From Silvania confinis (GTDB lineage: Bacteria > Pseudomonadota > Gammaproteobacteria > Enterobacterales > Enterobacteriaceae): 64,000 bases of DNA. The position numbers and the translations under genes were made by a program. Each line of letters starts with the position of its first letter. Position 1 is the first letter of the stretch. Shown piece after piece: positions 32,020 through 42,821 of this stretch. Below the pieces are notes generated by a model. It saw only the letters and a program-made list of their open reading frames with translations. It was not told the origin of the DNA and searched no databases. Where the stretch lies: the NCBI RefSeq assembly GCF_025564085.1, contig NZ_JAMGZJ010000077.1, forward strand, positions 682,001-746,000, written 5' to 3'.

Positions 32020-33018
32020 TTACTGTGCTGCTGATTGTTCGGCATTGAGGGTCAGACGCGCAACCTGGTTAGTTCTGATAAAACGGCTCAGATCGACAGG
32101 TTTTCCCTGAAATTGAATCTGCACCGCTGACGGAGCACCAATCTTAAGTTTATACGGTGCCTGGCCTGCCAGATTTAAGCTGCCATCTTTACGCTGCAGA
32201 CCACTGAACAGTTTTTTGCCGGTCGCGTCGGTCACTTCAAGCCAGCAATCGGCAGAGAAGTTCATCACCAGCGCATTGGGATCGGCAGGGGTAGCAGACA
32301 CGCCAGCCGGATCGGCTGGCAGCGACTGGGCGGCGTTATCCGCCGTGACCGCGGGTGCGGTCTCGACGTTAACCTGAGAAGGTGAAACAACGGCGTTATC
32401 GGCAGGCGCTTGCGCAGTCTGGCCGGCAACAGGCGCGCTATTTTGCGCCGTGACCGCATCAGGCGTATCGCTGGCAGGTGCCTGCGGTTCGTTCGCAGTG
32501 ACGGACTGGTCCGTATTCAACGGGATGCTCTGTGCGCCATCGCCCGCCGAGCCGTTCAGCTCAGCGGTGGACTGGTCGGCCATGGTGGTGATCTCTTCCT
32601 GCTGCGCTTTGTGGTTTTGCCACCACCACGCGCCCGTCAGGCCAATCACCACAAACAGCACCAGCCAGGTAAAGCTCATCAGCCAGCCATCTCGTTTTTT
32701 ACGGCGTTTACCCAGCGAAAAACTCTGCATCGGTGCGACTTTCGCCGGTCTGACCGGTGCCTGCTTTTCCATCATCGGCAGCAGTTCATTTTCGGGGATA
32801 TGCACCAGTTTCGCATATGAGCGGATATAGCCACGCAGGAACGTCGAAGCAAGATCGGCAGGAGCCTTATCCTCTTCAATATCGCGGACCGTGGAAACCT
32901 TCAGACATAAGCGTTCAGCAACATTCTGCTGGCTCAGGCCGAGTTGTTCACGGGCGTTGCGAAGACGAACGCCAGTGGAAAGTGCTGCATTTTGGTCGTG
33001 AGTGGCTTCAGTATTCAT
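32020..33018 (-). CDS. rodZ: Cytoskeletal membrane protein RodZ
   Basis: Links MreB filaments to the elongasome and keeps rod shape. 332 residues (E. coli 337). A helix-turn-helix domain at about 16-80 ([21 protein letters not shown]) binds MreB. A basic segment GKRRKKRD precedes a membrane helix at about 112-133, then comes a Pro/Ala/Thr-rich periplasmic linker and a C-terminal beta domain (about 250-330). The linker accounts for the length difference from E. coli. Confidence 0.96.
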   Translation of the reverse strand: MNTEATHDQNAALSTGVRLRNAREQLGLSQQNVAERLCLKVSTVRDIEEDKAPADLASTFLRGYIRSYAKLVHIPENELLPMMEKQAPVRPAKVAPMQSFSLGKRRKKRDGWLMSFTWLVLFVVIGLTGAWWWQNHKAQQEEITTMADQSTAELNGSAGDGAQSIPLNTDQSVTANEPQAPASDTPDAVTAQNSAPVAGQTAQAPADNAVVSPSQVNVETAPAVTADNAAQSLPADPAGVSATPADPNALVMNFSADCWLEVTDATGKKLFSGLQRKDGSLNLAGQAPYKLKIGAPSAVQIQFQGKPVDLSRFIRTNQVARLTLNAEQSAAQ

Positions 33019-33310
33019 TCGCTACAACTACTGGTACGTGAGAATTGAGGATCCAGGCGCCGGTGAATCACAATGCGCCTGCACCGCGAAACTTCTGGTC
33101 AGTTAACCTTAGTAAAGCAGCACATAACTGTCAGCTTTTCATTTGACAGAATCGGCTTGTCAGTAAGGCTAAACTGTTGTTGCGTCGCTACATACTGCCT
33201 TAAAGTCATATAAAACGCACCGTAATTATTACCCATACCACAGTGCTTTGACTTTTTATTCGTGCAATCAGCAGCAACGGTGCAGATTACGCACCGCAGC
33301 GGCATAAAAA
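33019..33310. other. 292-base rlmN-rodZ gap without a supported gene
   Basis: A minus-strand reading of 71 codons (33099-33314) starts with GTG overlapping the rlmN stop and is cysteine-rich, but has no ribosome site, no recognisable family and A/T-rich non-coding-like composition. A GC inverted repeat lies near 33056-33080 (GGCGCCGGTG / CACAATGCGCC). It probably holds a promoter for the rodZ-ispG-hisS genes. Confidence 0.4.
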
Positions 33311-34477
33311 TCACACGGTCTTGACGTCGATTGCCTCGCCCTGCATACGTTTACGCAGCGTGCGCTTGGTACGGTCGATGACCTCACCCGCCAGCTGACC
33401 ACAGGCGGCATCAATATCGTCGCCGCGGGTTTTACGCACAATCGTGGTAAAACCGTAATCCATCAGAACCTTGGAGAAGCGGTCGATACGGCTGTTAGAA
33501 CTACGGCCATACGGTGCGCCCGGGAACGGGTTCCATGGGATCAGGTTGATCTTACACGGCGTATCTTTTAACAGCGCGGCCAACTCATGCGCGTGATCGG
33601 TGCCATCATTAATATGATCCAACATGACGTACTCAATGGTGACGCGACCCTGATTAGCGTTGGACTTCGCAATGTAGCCCCGCACCGAGTTCAGGAAGGT
33701 CTCGATATTGTACTTCTTGTTGATTGGCACGATTTCATCGCGAATCGCGTCATTCGGCGCATGCAGAGAGATCGCCAGTGCCACGTCAATCATGTCGCCC
33801 AGCTTATCCAGCGCAGGAACAACGCCTGAGGTGGACAGGGTTACGCGGCGTTTGGACAGACCGAAACCGAAATCATCAAGCATGATTTCCATCGCCGGAA
33901 CCACGTTAGTTAGGTTCAGCAGCGGTTCGCCCATCCCCATCATCACCACGTTGGTGATCGGACGGGTACCGGTCACTTTCGCCGCACCGACGATTTTCGC
34001 CGCGCGCCATACCTGGCCAATGATTTCTGAAACACGCAGGTTACGGTTAAAGCCCTGCTGCGCTGTTGAGCAGAATTTACACTCCAGCGCACAGCCTACC
34101 TGAGAAGAGACGCACAGCGTGGCGCGGTCTTCTTCCGGGATATAGACGGTTTCAACGCGCTGATCGCCCACGGCAATCGCCCATTTGATGGTGCCGTCAG
34201 CTGAACGCTGCTCTTCCACCACTTCCGGGGCGCGAATTTCAGCCACTTCTTTCAGCTTATTGCGCAGAACTTTGTTGATATCAGTCATGTCATCAAAGTC
34301 GTCGCTGCAATAGTGGTACATCCATTTCATCACCTGATCGGCACGAAACGGCTTCTCGCCCATATTGAGGAAGAACTCACGCATCTGCTGACGGTTCAGA
34401 TCCAGCAGGTTGATTTTACCGTTTTTATTCGCAACGACAGGAATGACAACTTCGGAGGTGTTTACTAATTCAGACAT
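33311..34477 (-). CDS. rlmN: Dual-specificity 23S rRNA/tRNA adenine C2-methyltransferase RlmN
   Basis: Radical-SAM enzyme making 2-methyladenosine at A2503 of 23S rRNA and A37 of certain tRNAs. 388 residues (E. coli 384). The 4Fe-4S cysteines C129, C133 and C136 form the CxxxCxxC motif in [13 protein letters not shown]. The methyl-carrying cysteine is in DAACGQLAG near the C terminus (about 359). The small length difference is in the N-terminal tail ([17 protein letters not shown]). Confidence 0.97.
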   Translation of the reverse strand: MSELVNTSEVVIPVVANKNGKINLLDLNRQQMREFFLNMGEKPFRADQVMKWMYHYCSDDFDDMTDINKVLRNKLKEVAEIRAPEVVEEQRSADGTIKWAIAVGDQRVETVYIPEEDRATLCVSSQVGCALECKFCSTAQQGFNRNLRVSEIIGQVWRAAKIVGAAKVTGTRPITNVVMMGMGEPLLNLTNVVPAMEIMLDDFGFGLSKRRVTLSTSGVVPALDKLGDMIDVALAISLHAPNDAIRDEIVPINKKYNIETFLNSVRGYIAKSNANQGRVTIEYVMLDHINDGTDHAHELAALLKDTPCKINLIPWNPFPGAPYGRSSNSRIDRFSKVLMDYGFTTIVRKTRGDDIDAACGQLAGEVIDRTKRTLRKRMQGEAIDVKTV

Positions 34478-34523
34478 AATAGATTCCGGCCTCGTTGTTA
34501 CACGTTATGGCCCCTGGAGGGTT

Positions 34524-34565
34524 AAAAAGAAACGCCCCGGAAAGCAGTCGGCTCATCCGGGGCGT
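34524..34565 (-). terminator. ndk terminator
   Basis: Nine-base-pair GC stem ACGCCCCGG/CCGGGGCGT (34532-34540 with 34557-34565), 16-base loop, then TTTCTTTTT on the minus strand, before the rlmN start. Confidence 0.8.
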
Positions 34566-34641
34566 TGCATTGTACAAAGTCTGGCGCATTGATGCCACGT
34601 CTGCACGTGGCATTTACGAAATAAAGTGTAAACCTGCGCGA

Positions 34642-35073
34642 TTAGCGCTTACGGGCACACACTTCGCCTTCTGCGAAGAAGAAAGCGATTTCGCGGGCAG
34701 CAGATTCCAGGGAATCGGAACCGTGGGTGCCGTTCTCGGTGAAGCTGTCTGCGTAGTCAGCGCGCAGCGTACCGGCCAGGGCATTAGCCGGGTTGGTTGC
34801 ACCCAGCAGATCGCGGTGACGCTGAACAGCGTTTTCGCCTTCCAGGACGGATACCACGATTGGGCCAGAGGTCATGAACTCAACCAGACCATCAAAGAAC
34901 GGACGACCGTCGTGTTCTGCATAGAAACCGCGCGCCTGCTCAACGGTCAGGTGCAACATTTTGGTGCCGACAATCTGGAACCCTGCCGCTTCAAAGCGAG
35001 CAAAGATGCTGCCAATAACGTTTTTTGCCACCGCATTCGGCTTGATGATGGAAAAAGTACGTTCAATAGCCAT
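34642..35073 (-). CDS. ndk: Nucleoside diphosphate kinase
   Basis: Balances nucleoside triphosphate pools by phosphate transfer through a phosphohistidine. 143 residues from the ATG at 35071-35073 (AGGGG upstream), the E. coli length. The start [14 protein letters not shown] and the active-site NGTHGSDS (His at about 117) are both present. An in-frame upstream ATG at 35170 has no family support. Stands alone with its own terminator. Confidence 0.97.
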   Translation of the reverse strand: MAIERTFSIIKPNAVAKNVIGSIFARFEAAGFQIVGTKMLHLTVEQARGFYAEHDGRPFFDGLVEFMTSGPIVVSVLEGENAVQRHRDLLGATNPANALAGTLRADYADSFTENGTHGSDSLESAAREIAFFFAEGEVCARKR

Positions 35074-35240
35074 GATAACCCCTGTGATTTGTTCTGTTGT
35101 TTTGCATAACTGCGAAATATGGCGCGGATTATAATGAGCATTCCGGTCATTGCCTATGGATGTATGTAACATTTTTTTAAAATAAGACGAATATTAACAA
35201 CAGATCGGCGCTGGATCGTGTTTTCTATTCTGGCAACGCA

Positions 35241-37568
35241 CTATTGCAGCAAAAAGTTAACCGTTGCCACCTGTCCCACCTCATCCATCACCAGCAGTTG
35301 ATACTCTCCAGCCCTGTCGAGCCGCAGCGTATATGCCCGCCCCTCTGCATTCAGGGGTTCGCCATTGAGAAACCACCAGCGCACGCCATCGCTACCACTG
35401 GCCACCAGCGGCAGTGACACCTGCGATTCACCCGGCAGACGCCGGATGACCGCCCCTTCGCGGATCCCCGAGAGGATCAGCGGTGCCGGGAAAGCCTGAC
35501 TCAGTGGCGGGCAGGTTTGAGACGCGGGCGGGATCCGCGCCGCACGCCGTTCTGCCTGCGGCAGCCACGGTTCCAGCGGTAGCGGCCACACTTCAACAGT
35601 CGTTTCTTTCGCCACCGGGCAGTCGGGCGCCACGCGTTGACCGGCGTTATCGAGCCAGACGGGGAAGCGAAGGCCGCGGATCCCTTCCTGCTCCGGCAGC
35701 AGTAAAGTTGGCGGCTGGCTACCGTCGAGCAGCCAGGTCGAGAGCCGCCTGCGGCAATTGGTATCGCCTTGTGGCAACGATTGCCCGCCCGGCCAGCAAA
35801 TCACGCCGCGCCCCACCGATGCCGGGCGCGGGTCACGAGGCAGACGCGCCTCGTCCACCGCCGATCGCGACTGCAGCAAATTGTTAACCTGATTGAGCAG
35901 CGGCACGGCGCTGGCAAAACCAAACTGCCCTGCCACCGGGGTGCCGTCAGGCCTGCCGGTCCAGATGCCGATCACGTAGCGCGCATTCAGCCCTATCGCC
36001 CAGGCATCGCGATAGCCGTAGCTGGTGCCGGTTTTTATGGCCAGCGGGACCACCTGCGTCAGCGCGCTGTCCGGCAGCGGCTGCGCTTCATTGGCGAGGA
36101 TGCGACGAATAATCCACGCCGCCCCCGGCGATAACAGCGGGCGTTCAAGCAGCGGGTCATTGGGCTGCAGACGCAGCTTGCCCACGTTGCCGTGTCGGGC
36201 GAAGGCGCTGTACGCGGCAGCGATATCCTCAAGACGTGCCCCGGCACCGCCCAGAATCAACGAGAGATTGGGCTGGGCACCCGCCGGAAGCAGCAGCGGT
36301 AGCCCGGCGTTACGCAACATGCCGGCAAATTTTTTCGGCCCATAGGCCTCGAGCACCTGAACTGCGGGCAGGTTCAGCGAGCGAACCAGCGCTTCGCTCA
36401 TGCCGATCGGCCCGTGAAAACCGCTGTCGAAATTGCCGGGACGATAATCCCCCGTCCGCCGGGGAACATCCTGCAGCAGCGATGCCGGGTGGATCAGCCC
36501 GTCATCCATCGCCATCCCATAGATAAAGGGCTTCAGTACCGATCCCGGGGATCGGATCGCTGAGATCATATCCACGTGGCTGAACCGGGTATCGTCGTGG
36601 ATGTCGACGGAACCGACCCAGCCGCGCACTTTCATGTCGGTGTGATCAACGACGATCATCGCCAGCGAGCTGCGCGGCGCTAGCCGTGACTTCCAGTTGA
36701 GGGCCAGCTCTTCAAGCTGACGTTGCAGGGTGGCATCCAGGGTAGTGACCACTTTGCTGTCGCGGCTTTTACCCAGCATCATGCGTGAGAACAGCGGTGC
36801 CAGCTGCGGCATTTGCCGGGGTGCCAGCCACACCGGCTCTTCCCGCGACTCGCGAACCTGGCTGACTTCCCAGACGCCCTGCGAGGCCATCCTGTCGAGG
36901 ACTTTGTTGCGCGCCGCTTCTGCACGCTGAGCCCAGCGATCCGGACGCAAACGACTCGGGGCCTGCGGCAGGACGGCCAGCAGCGCGGCTTCGGAGTAGC
37001 TCAGCTGCGCGGGCGCTTTGCCCAGATAAACCCAGCTTGCCGCCCCCACCCCCTGTAACGTGCCGCCAAACGGCGCGCGGTTCAGATAGAGGGTGAGGAT
37101 TTCGCGTTTGGACAGGTGCCACTCCAGCTGGAGCGCCCGCCAGAGCTGACGCACTTTACCGCCGAGCGTGCGGGGATGGGGATCCAGCAGGCGTGCCACC
37201 TGCATGGTGAGGGTACTGCCGCCGGAGATGACCTTTCCGGCGCGAAGATCCTGCCAGGCCGCACGCAGCACGGAAAACGGGTTGACTCCGGGATGTTCCC
37301 AGAACCAGCGATCTTCGTACTGGATCAACGCCTCAAGATAGCGGGGGGAGACCTCTTCGAGGGTGACCGGATAGCGCCAGATGCCCTCCTGGTCGGCAAA
37401 ACGCCACAGCGGGGTGCCGTTTTCATCCACCACCACCCGCGCGGGATTGACCTCCTGCAACGGTAGCGGCCACAGCCGATCGGCCGCAACCACCATTCCC
37501 CACAGGATAAGCAGCGCGCCCGCCAGCCACCACAGCCAGCGGGCGCGCATCAGACGTAAACCTCGCAC
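35241..37568 (-). CDS. pbpC: Penicillin-binding protein 1C
   Basis: Bifunctional class A-type peptidoglycan synthase: a glycosyltransferase domain (about 45-230; EDRWFWEHPGVN and GGSTLTMQVARLL) and a transpeptidase domain with SPGSVLKPF (SxxK) and KTGTSYG. A C-terminal BiPBP_C domain ends at the stop. An N-terminal membrane helix anchors it. The GTG at 37566-37568, one base after the yfhM stop, gives 775 residues and best matches E. coli PbpC. An ATG at 37548-37550 behind GAGG is a fair alternative, and a TTG at 37583 is less likely. It is coupled to yfhM, as throughout the family. Confidence 0.95.
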   Translation of the reverse strand: MRGLRLMRARWLWWLAGALLILWGMVVAADRLWPLPLQEVNPARVVVDENGTPLWRFADQEGIWRYPVTLEEVSPRYLEALIQYEDRWFWEHPGVNPFSVLRAAWQDLRAGKVISGGSTLTMQVARLLDPHPRTLGGKVRQLWRALQLEWHLSKREILTLYLNRAPFGGTLQGVGAASWVYLGKAPAQLSYSEAALLAVLPQAPSRLRPDRWAQRAEAARNKVLDRMASQGVWEVSQVRESREEPVWLAPRQMPQLAPLFSRMMLGKSRDSKVVTTLDATLQRQLEELALNWKSRLAPRSSLAMIVVDHTDMKVRGWVGSVDIHDDTRFSHVDMISAIRSPGSVLKPFIYGMAMDDGLIHPASLLQDVPRRTGDYRPGNFDSGFHGPIGMSEALVRSLNLPAVQVLEAYGPKKFAGMLRNAGLPLLLPAGAQPNLSLILGGAGARLEDIAAAYSAFARHGNVGKLRLQPNDPLLERPLLSPGAAWIIRRILANEAQPLPDSALTQVVPLAIKTGTSYGYRDAWAIGLNARYVIGIWTGRPDGTPVAGQFGFASAVPLLNQVNNLLQSRSAVDEARLPRDPRPASVGRGVICWPGGQSLPQGDTNCRRRLSTWLLDGSQPPTLLLPEQEGIRGLRFPVWLDNAGQRVAPDCPVAKETTVEVWPLPLEPWLPQAERRAARIPPASQTCPPLSQAFPAPLILSGIREGAVIRRLPGESQVSLPLVASGSDGVRWWFLNGEPLNAEGRAYTLRLDRAGEYQLLVMDEVGQVATVNFLLQ

Positions 37569-37569
37569 G

Positions 37570-40500
37570 TTACGGCACGACAATCAGCGGGCCGCTGGCC
37601 GCACCTGTTGCCCGCCATTGCGGAACGTACATCGATTCCACCATCGGCACCGGCACCGTATAGGTCCCCGGCGTCACGGCGCGCGCCAGATAAACCAGCG
37701 TCACCGGCTGGCCTTCGTTCACCGGCACAGCGGCAACAAAGCGATCGTCGCGGAACTCCATATGCTGAATATCCGCCTGCTGCATCTGGTTAAGCAGGTT
37801 TTGCACTTCTGCTCCACTCTCCTGCAGGCTGGCGCTGCTGCTGGCGAGGTTCTGGTTTTCCAGCTCCAGCCCGGCAGGCAGTAAATCCACCACCAGCGCA
37901 TCCGGCACGTTTTGACTGGCCGTCACTTCCAGCCAGACCAGCACCAGTTCGCCGCTCTTCAGTGAAGAGAGTGACTTGCTGCTGCCGTCCGTCGCCAGGA
38001 TCTGACGGTTGATTTTCAGCACATTGGATGCAGGCTGCGGAGCGTATTGCGGGTATCCGCTACTGTCGAGGCGCACCCACAGCGGCGCGGTCCCGGTATT
38101 GGTCACCTGCAGCGCGGCCAGCTGGTCGGCATTCAGGTTTTGTACCTGCGGTTTGTCACCGCGCAGCCCTTCACCCGCGAGGCTGGTCGTCGCCTGCCAC
38201 GCCCCGGAAAGGGTCTGCAGGGAACGGCCCGCGAGGAACAGGGCATTGCTTTCCTGAGTTGAGAGCCAGCGCTGGCTGAATGCCTGCTGCGACAGGATAT
38301 TCAGCAGGGTGTTTTGCGCATTCGGCAGCAATTTATTCTCTTCCAGCAGGCTGAGCATCATCGCGTTATCGCGCAGCGGGCTGCCGTAATCGGCCATCCA
38401 GCCTTGCGAGTCGCTGCGCGGAGTGTTGATCGCCAGATCCAGCGCCTGCTGGCTGCGCGGCGCGTCCCCCATCAGCTTCAGGGCCAGCCCCAGCTGCATA
38501 ATCGGCAGGCCGGATTTGGCCTCAGCGTGTCGCTGCCAGATCTCGCGCAGCGCACCCAGCGGCGCTTTTTGCTGACGCGCCAGCACCAGCGCGGCATACG
38601 CCTGCACGGCAAACTTGCTGGCCTGCGTCTCTTCGCTGTAGCGTACGGAAATCATGCCAGGGTCCTGCAGGTAGCGCAGCAGGCGGGTATTGGCATTGTT
38701 AATGGCTTCAGCAGAGACGCTGTAACCTTGTTCCCCCGCACGCACCAGGAAATCGGTGACGTAGGCGGTCAGCCAATACTCTTCCGGGCCATTTTTATCC
38801 CACAGCGCAAATCCGCCGTCACTGCGCTGCATCTGCAACAGGCGAGAGATGCCAATCTCCACCGCCGCCCGGCGTTTATCATCGCTGTCGCCTTTAATGC
38901 CGAGAGCGGCCAGCTGAGCGGAATTAGTATAGAGCGACGGGAACAGGCCGCTGGTAGTTTGCTCCAGACAGCCATACGGGTAGGCCTGCAGTTCACGAAT
39001 ATAGCGGGCCAGGTTGAGCGGCGGCTTGCCGCTGAGCAGCAGCTGCCCTTGTAACGTCACCGGTGAGAAATTAGCGAGATGCTGTTCCGGCGCATGCCAG
39101 CTTTCCCCCGGATTCAGCATCGTGCCGGTATTGACGGTCTGCGCCGGGAATGCCGGACGGACGCCAATTTTCCAGCTCTTTTGCTGTGGAGCGAAGGTTT
39201 CACCCGGCAGCGTAAGACCGCTGACCTGGGCGGCAATTTCACCCTCGCCGTAGCCGTCCAACGCCCGCACCGGGATAAACAGCGTGGCGCGAGCGCCCGC
39301 AGGCAGCTTCACCGGCTGCGGCTGCGCGCCCTCCAGCGCCAGATTGCCTCCGGCGGTCAGGGCCACCGTCAGGGTCTGCGGCTGGTCGGTGAGGTTGGTC
39401 AGGTCCAGCGTCAGCCGGGCGTTATCATTGCTTGCCAGGAAGCGCGGGGTGTTCAGTTCGGCGATCACCGGCGCGGCGACGATAATTTTGCTTTCGCTGC
39501 TGCCAAAATCGTCCTCTGTCCAGGCCTGCGCCATCAGACGCAGTTCGCCGTTGAAGTCGCCAATCGGTAACGAAACCGTACCTTCACCGTTGGCATCCAG
39601 CGTCACCGGCTGCGCCTGTTGCGCGATAATGGTGACATGGTTGACCGGCGGTTTGCCGCCACGCTTGAGCTCATCACCATCGCCACCAAAGCGCAGCGAT
39701 GCCAGTCGGCCCTGGCCTTCAATCACCTGGCCGTAAATATCGTAGATATCCGCGCCATAGCGCTTCTGGCCAAAGAACGCCTGCCACGGATCGGGGGTGA
39801 CGTAGTCGGTGATGTTCAACACCCCGCTGTCCACCGCCGACACCAGCACATTCACTTTTTGCGGCACAGCGCCCTCTTTCACGCTGGCCTTCACTTTGAC
39901 GGTCAGCGTCTGGTTCGGACGCATTTTTGGCGGGTTTTCCAGCGCCAGGCTCAGACGGCGATTTTCATCCCCCATCGGCAGATGCAGTAAGCCCACCGCC
40001 CGTTTTGGCGTTGCCGATTTGGATTTGTCTCCAGGACGCACCACCAGCGTGGAGAGATACAGATCGTGTCGCTTCCAGGCCTTATCGACCGGAATGGTCA
40101 TCTCCAGCCCGTCTGCCGGGACGTCGATCTCTTTCCACCACAGCGGCCCTTCGCTGGATTCGATCATCGCATAGCCTTTCCCTGCCGCCGGGGCGGCAAT
40201 GTGCAGCTTGATGGTATCCCCAGGCTGATAGGACGGTTTATCCAGCTTCATGGTGACGCGATCCGGGCGGGCCGCGCCGGTGCCGTCGCTGTTATCCTGC
40301 CAGCTGTAACCGGCCCAGAAGCGCAGGCTGCTGACCGTCTCATTCGGGGCTTTGACCTCCAGACGATAAGAGCCCCATTCAACCGGGAAGCTCACTTTGC
40401 CGGTTTCATCCGCGGCCAGATTCAGGATCTGCTCGCCTTCGACCAGATCTTTTTGATCGAACTGCGACTGCCAGCCCTCGCTCTCTGACCAGTTCCACGC

Positions 40501-42528
40501 GTAGTCGCGGCGCTCACGGATCAGGCGTACCTGCAGATCTGACACCGCCTTTTTCGCCCCTTGCGCATCGGCATAGACAATATCGAACCCGGCCAGGCTG
40601 TTCTCTTCGACAATGGGCTGGTTAACGGTGGTATCGGTGCGGTAGTCGTATACCGCTTTACTGGCGAACTGCGCCCGGATACCCGGCAGCGTAGCCGCTG
40701 GCCATACCGCCTGCTCCACCCGGCGGGTGATCGGACGCCCGCCGGACTCCAGCAGGCTGGCCTGCAAAATCACCTGCAGCGGGGAGTGAGCCTCTTTCCA
40801 CTGGCTTTCGGTGGTAATTTGCCCGCGCCCCTTTTCGTTCAGCGTCAGTTGCACTTCATCCAGGCTGCGGCTCAGGTTCTCTTCGGCAATGTCACCGAAC
40901 TGGAAGCCAGGCAGTGCGGCCACGGCTTCACGCAGTGGGCGCAGGAACAACTGCCCCTGCAGGTTGTTGCCGTTGGCGGGCGCACCGTACAGGTAATAGC
41001 CGGTCACGTCGAAAGCGACGTCATCCGCTGGCGCAATCGGTGTTTTTTGCGCGCTCAAATTCAGCGCCATCCGCTCGGGCATAAAGTCTTCGACGTGGAA
41101 ATCCCACAGCCGCTGCTGGTTATCGCCGGTGCTGGCACGAACGTGCCACATGCCCGTTTTTGCCCCGCTTTCAAGCGGGTAGTTAAAGCGGTAGAGACCG
41201 TTTTGCGGCTGGCTGACCACCGTACGCGCCACCTGGCCGTCCGGGCGGAGTACCTCCAGCTTGACCGGTTGATCCGGCAGCGGTTTGCCGTCGCTGTCGC
41301 GCAGCAGCCCGTTCAGGATCAGGGTTTCGCCCGGGCGATAGAGATCGCGCGGGCCGAACATAAAGAACTGTTTGCTAAAGCCTGGCGCGCCGCTGATAGC
41401 AAACTCCGCCAGGTCCAGCGCCGGGAGGGTAAGGTCCAGCAGCGTGGTTTGCCCATCCTTGCGGGCCAGCAGCAGCGCGGCTTCTTTGTCGGTTTGAAGC
41501 GTGGCGTGGCCATCTGCGTCGCTGGTGCCCTGCGCCAGGGTCTGCCCTTTGTCGTTGAGCAGCATGATGTCGATGGCAGACTGCGCCGCGCCGTTTTCCA
41601 GGCTCTGGGTAAAGACATCCAGCCGGTTATGGTAGCGGTGTGCGGACAGACCAATATCACTGAGGGTAAACAACGTGGCCGCATTGCTATAGGTGTAATG
41701 CCCGGCCTGATTCATCACCGCGATATAGACCCCCGCCTGCTGTAACGGCTTGATATCACGCAGCGGCAGGAGCAGCTTTTCGCGGGTATTGCGCGCAGGA
41801 TTAAGGTCGAAACGACCGGTGTACACCAGCTCCGCCAGCTTCAGCAGATTGTCGGATTCCCAGTTAGTGAGGGAACTGCGGTACTCCCACTGGCTGATAA
41901 ACGCGGCCAGCGACTCGGGTTTAACGCGGAAAAAGTTCACGTCGACGTTATTGACGTTCAGCGCCATCACCGGCAGCCCTTCGACGACCTTACCCGGCAG
42001 CAGCGAGCCGCGGCTGGCAAAACCGACGCTTGGTTGGATGTCGCGCGTGTCGATTGTCTTTTCGTAATCGATACCAAAGGTACTTTTGTTCAGCCCCAGC
42101 AGGCCGCGCTCGACGGTCACCACCAGGTTACGGTTTGGCTCCAGATGGCGCAGGCGCAGCTCTTTCAGGTTGGGCGCCAGCTCCCATGCCCCATCGACCT
42201 TGCCGCTTTTTTTGTCTACCACATGCACGGTATGTGCAAAGTCCTGTTTCGGATCGAGCGGCACAGAGAAAGTCAGCACCAGCGCGGCCGCGCCGTCGAG
42301 CTGAATTTCCGACGCATCCAGCAGGGTCAGCGCTTTGCCCTGGCTAAGCGCAGCCAGTTTCGCAAGCGTAGCGTCGTCCGGTTTGGTCGCTTCAGGCTTT
42401 TTGGCGGTAATTTCGGCAGCCGCAGCGGGCGCCTTTGTGCTGGGTTTATCGTCGCTGTTGTCACAGCCGACAAGTGCCATGGTGGTAAACAGCGCTATTG
42501 AAAGCGCGGCAAGGCGAAACGGTTTCAT
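37570..42528 (-). CDS. yfhM: Bacterial alpha-2-macroglobulin lipoprotein YfhM (ECAM)
   Basis: Large protease trap thought to guard the periplasm together with PbpC repair. 1652 residues (E. coli 1653). The signal peptide ends in the lipobox LVGC with lipidated C22, and aspartate at +2 predicts retention in the inner membrane. MG-type beta domains fill the N-terminal two thirds. The thioester motif CLEQ (in YPYGCLEQTTSG) introduces the helical thioester domain, followed by the receptor-like domain. Four stop bases and one spacer separate it from pbpC. Confidence 0.97.
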   Translation of the reverse strand: MKPFRLAALSIALFTTMALVGCDNSDDKPSTKAPAAAAEITAKKPEATKPDDATLAKLAALSQGKALTLLDASEIQLDGAAALVLTFSVPLDPKQDFAHTVHVVDKKSGKVDGAWELAPNLKELRLRHLEPNRNLVVTVERGLLGLNKSTFGIDYEKTIDTRDIQPSVGFASRGSLLPGKVVEGLPVMALNVNNVDVNFFRVKPESLAAFISQWEYRSSLTNWESDNLLKLAELVYTGRFDLNPARNTREKLLLPLRDIKPLQQAGVYIAVMNQAGHYTYSNAATLFTLSDIGLSAHRYHNRLDVFTQSLENGAAQSAIDIMLLNDKGQTLAQGTSDADGHATLQTDKEAALLLARKDGQTTLLDLTLPALDLAEFAISGAPGFSKQFFMFGPRDLYRPGETLILNGLLRDSDGKPLPDQPVKLEVLRPDGQVARTVVSQPQNGLYRFNYPLESGAKTGMWHVRASTGDNQQRLWDFHVEDFMPERMALNLSAQKTPIAPADDVAFDVTGYYLYGAPANGNNLQGQLFLRPLREAVAALPGFQFGDIAEENLSRSLDEVQLTLNEKGRGQITTESQWKEAHSPLQVILQASLLESGGRPITRRVEQAVWPAATLPGIRAQFASKAVYDYRTDTTVNQPIVEENSLAGFDIVYADAQGAKKAVSDLQVRLIRERRDYAWNWSESEGWQSQFDQKDLVEGEQILNLAADETGKVSFPVEWGSYRLEVKAPNETVSSLRFWAGYSWQDNSDGTGAARPDRVTMKLDKPSYQPGDTIKLHIAAPAAGKGYAMIESSEGPLWWKEIDVPADGLEMTIPVDKAWKRHDLYLSTLVVRPGDKSKSATPKRAVGLLHLPMGDENRRLSLALENPPKMRPNQTLTVKVKASVKEGAVPQKVNVLVSAVDSGVLNITDYVTPDPWQAFFGQKRYGADIYDIYGQVIEGQGRLASLRFGGDGDELKRGGKPPVNHVTIIAQQAQPVTLDANGEGTVSLPIGDFNGELRLMAQAWTEDDFGSSESKIIVAAPVIAELNTPRFLASNDNARLTLDLTNLTDQPQTLTVALTAGGNLALEGAQPQPVKLPAGARATLFIPVRALDGYGEGEIAAQVSGLTLPGETFAPQQKSWKIGVRPAFPAQTVNTGTMLNPGESWHAPEQHLANFSPVTLQGQLLLSGKPPLNLARYIRELQAYPYGCLEQTTSGLFPSLYTNSAQLAALGIKGDSDDKRRAAVEIGISRLLQMQRSDGGFALWDKNGPEEYWLTAYVTDFLVRAGEQGYSVSAEAINNANTRLLRYLQDPGMISVRYSEETQASKFAVQAYAALVLARQQKAPLGALREIWQRHAEAKSGLPIMQLGLALKLMGDAPRSQQALDLAINTPRSDSQGWMADYGSPLRDNAMMLSLLEENKLLPNAQNTLLNILSQQAFSQRWLSTQESNALFLAGRSLQTLSGAWQATTSLAGEGLRGDKPQVQNLNADQLAALQVTNTGTAPLWVRLDSSGYPQYAPQPASNVLKINRQILATDGSSKSLSSLKSGELVLVWLEVTASQNVPDALVVDLLPAGLELENQNLASSSASLQESGAEVQNLLNQMQQADIQHMEFRDDRFVAAVPVNEGQPVTLVYLARAVTPGTYTVPVPMVESMYVPQWRATGAASGPLIVVP

Positions 42529-42821
42529 CCTTTATCCCTGGCCTCACGGGCCTGTTGATCGTCGTCGGGGTAATTATTATCCGCAACGTTCATTAATACA
42601 AAAGAACAAAAGTCCAATGTGAGATTCCGGACAGTGCCTCGCAAATCTGCCTGTCATGCACGATACGCCCTGTTACCCGGATCACAGCCTGAAACGTTAC
42701 ATGTTACCTTTTACGTCATTTGTTTTTAAAACAATAAGATAGCTGGATAAGGCGTCGCTTGACCTGCTAATTTTAATGCTGAGACGCACCCTGAGTGCGC
42801 GGTTCACTAAGAGAGAACGTC
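42529..42821. promoter_or_regulatory. yfhM / alpha-glucoside operon divergent control region
   Basis: 293 bases without a gene. It holds a CRP-like site (42671-42686) and, next to it, an imperfect palindrome TGAAACGTTACATGTTAC that might be an RpiR operator. The start of the PTS gene has GAGAGA as ribosome site. No clear -10/-35 pair was found by eye. Confidence 0.45.
42671..42686. promoter_or_regulatory. CRP-like site upstream of the alpha-glucoside PTS genes
   Basis: TGTTA-CCCGGA-TCACA matches the CRP consensus TGTGA-N6-TCACA at nine of ten conserved positions, 136 bases upstream of the PTS start. Catabolite control is expected for such an operon. Confidence 0.55.

Noticed and set aside
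40561-41745. A 394-codon frame antisense to yfhM
   Set aside because: Long antisense frames are expected opposite a GC-rich 5-kb gene. The composition is shadow-like and yfhM is a certain gene.
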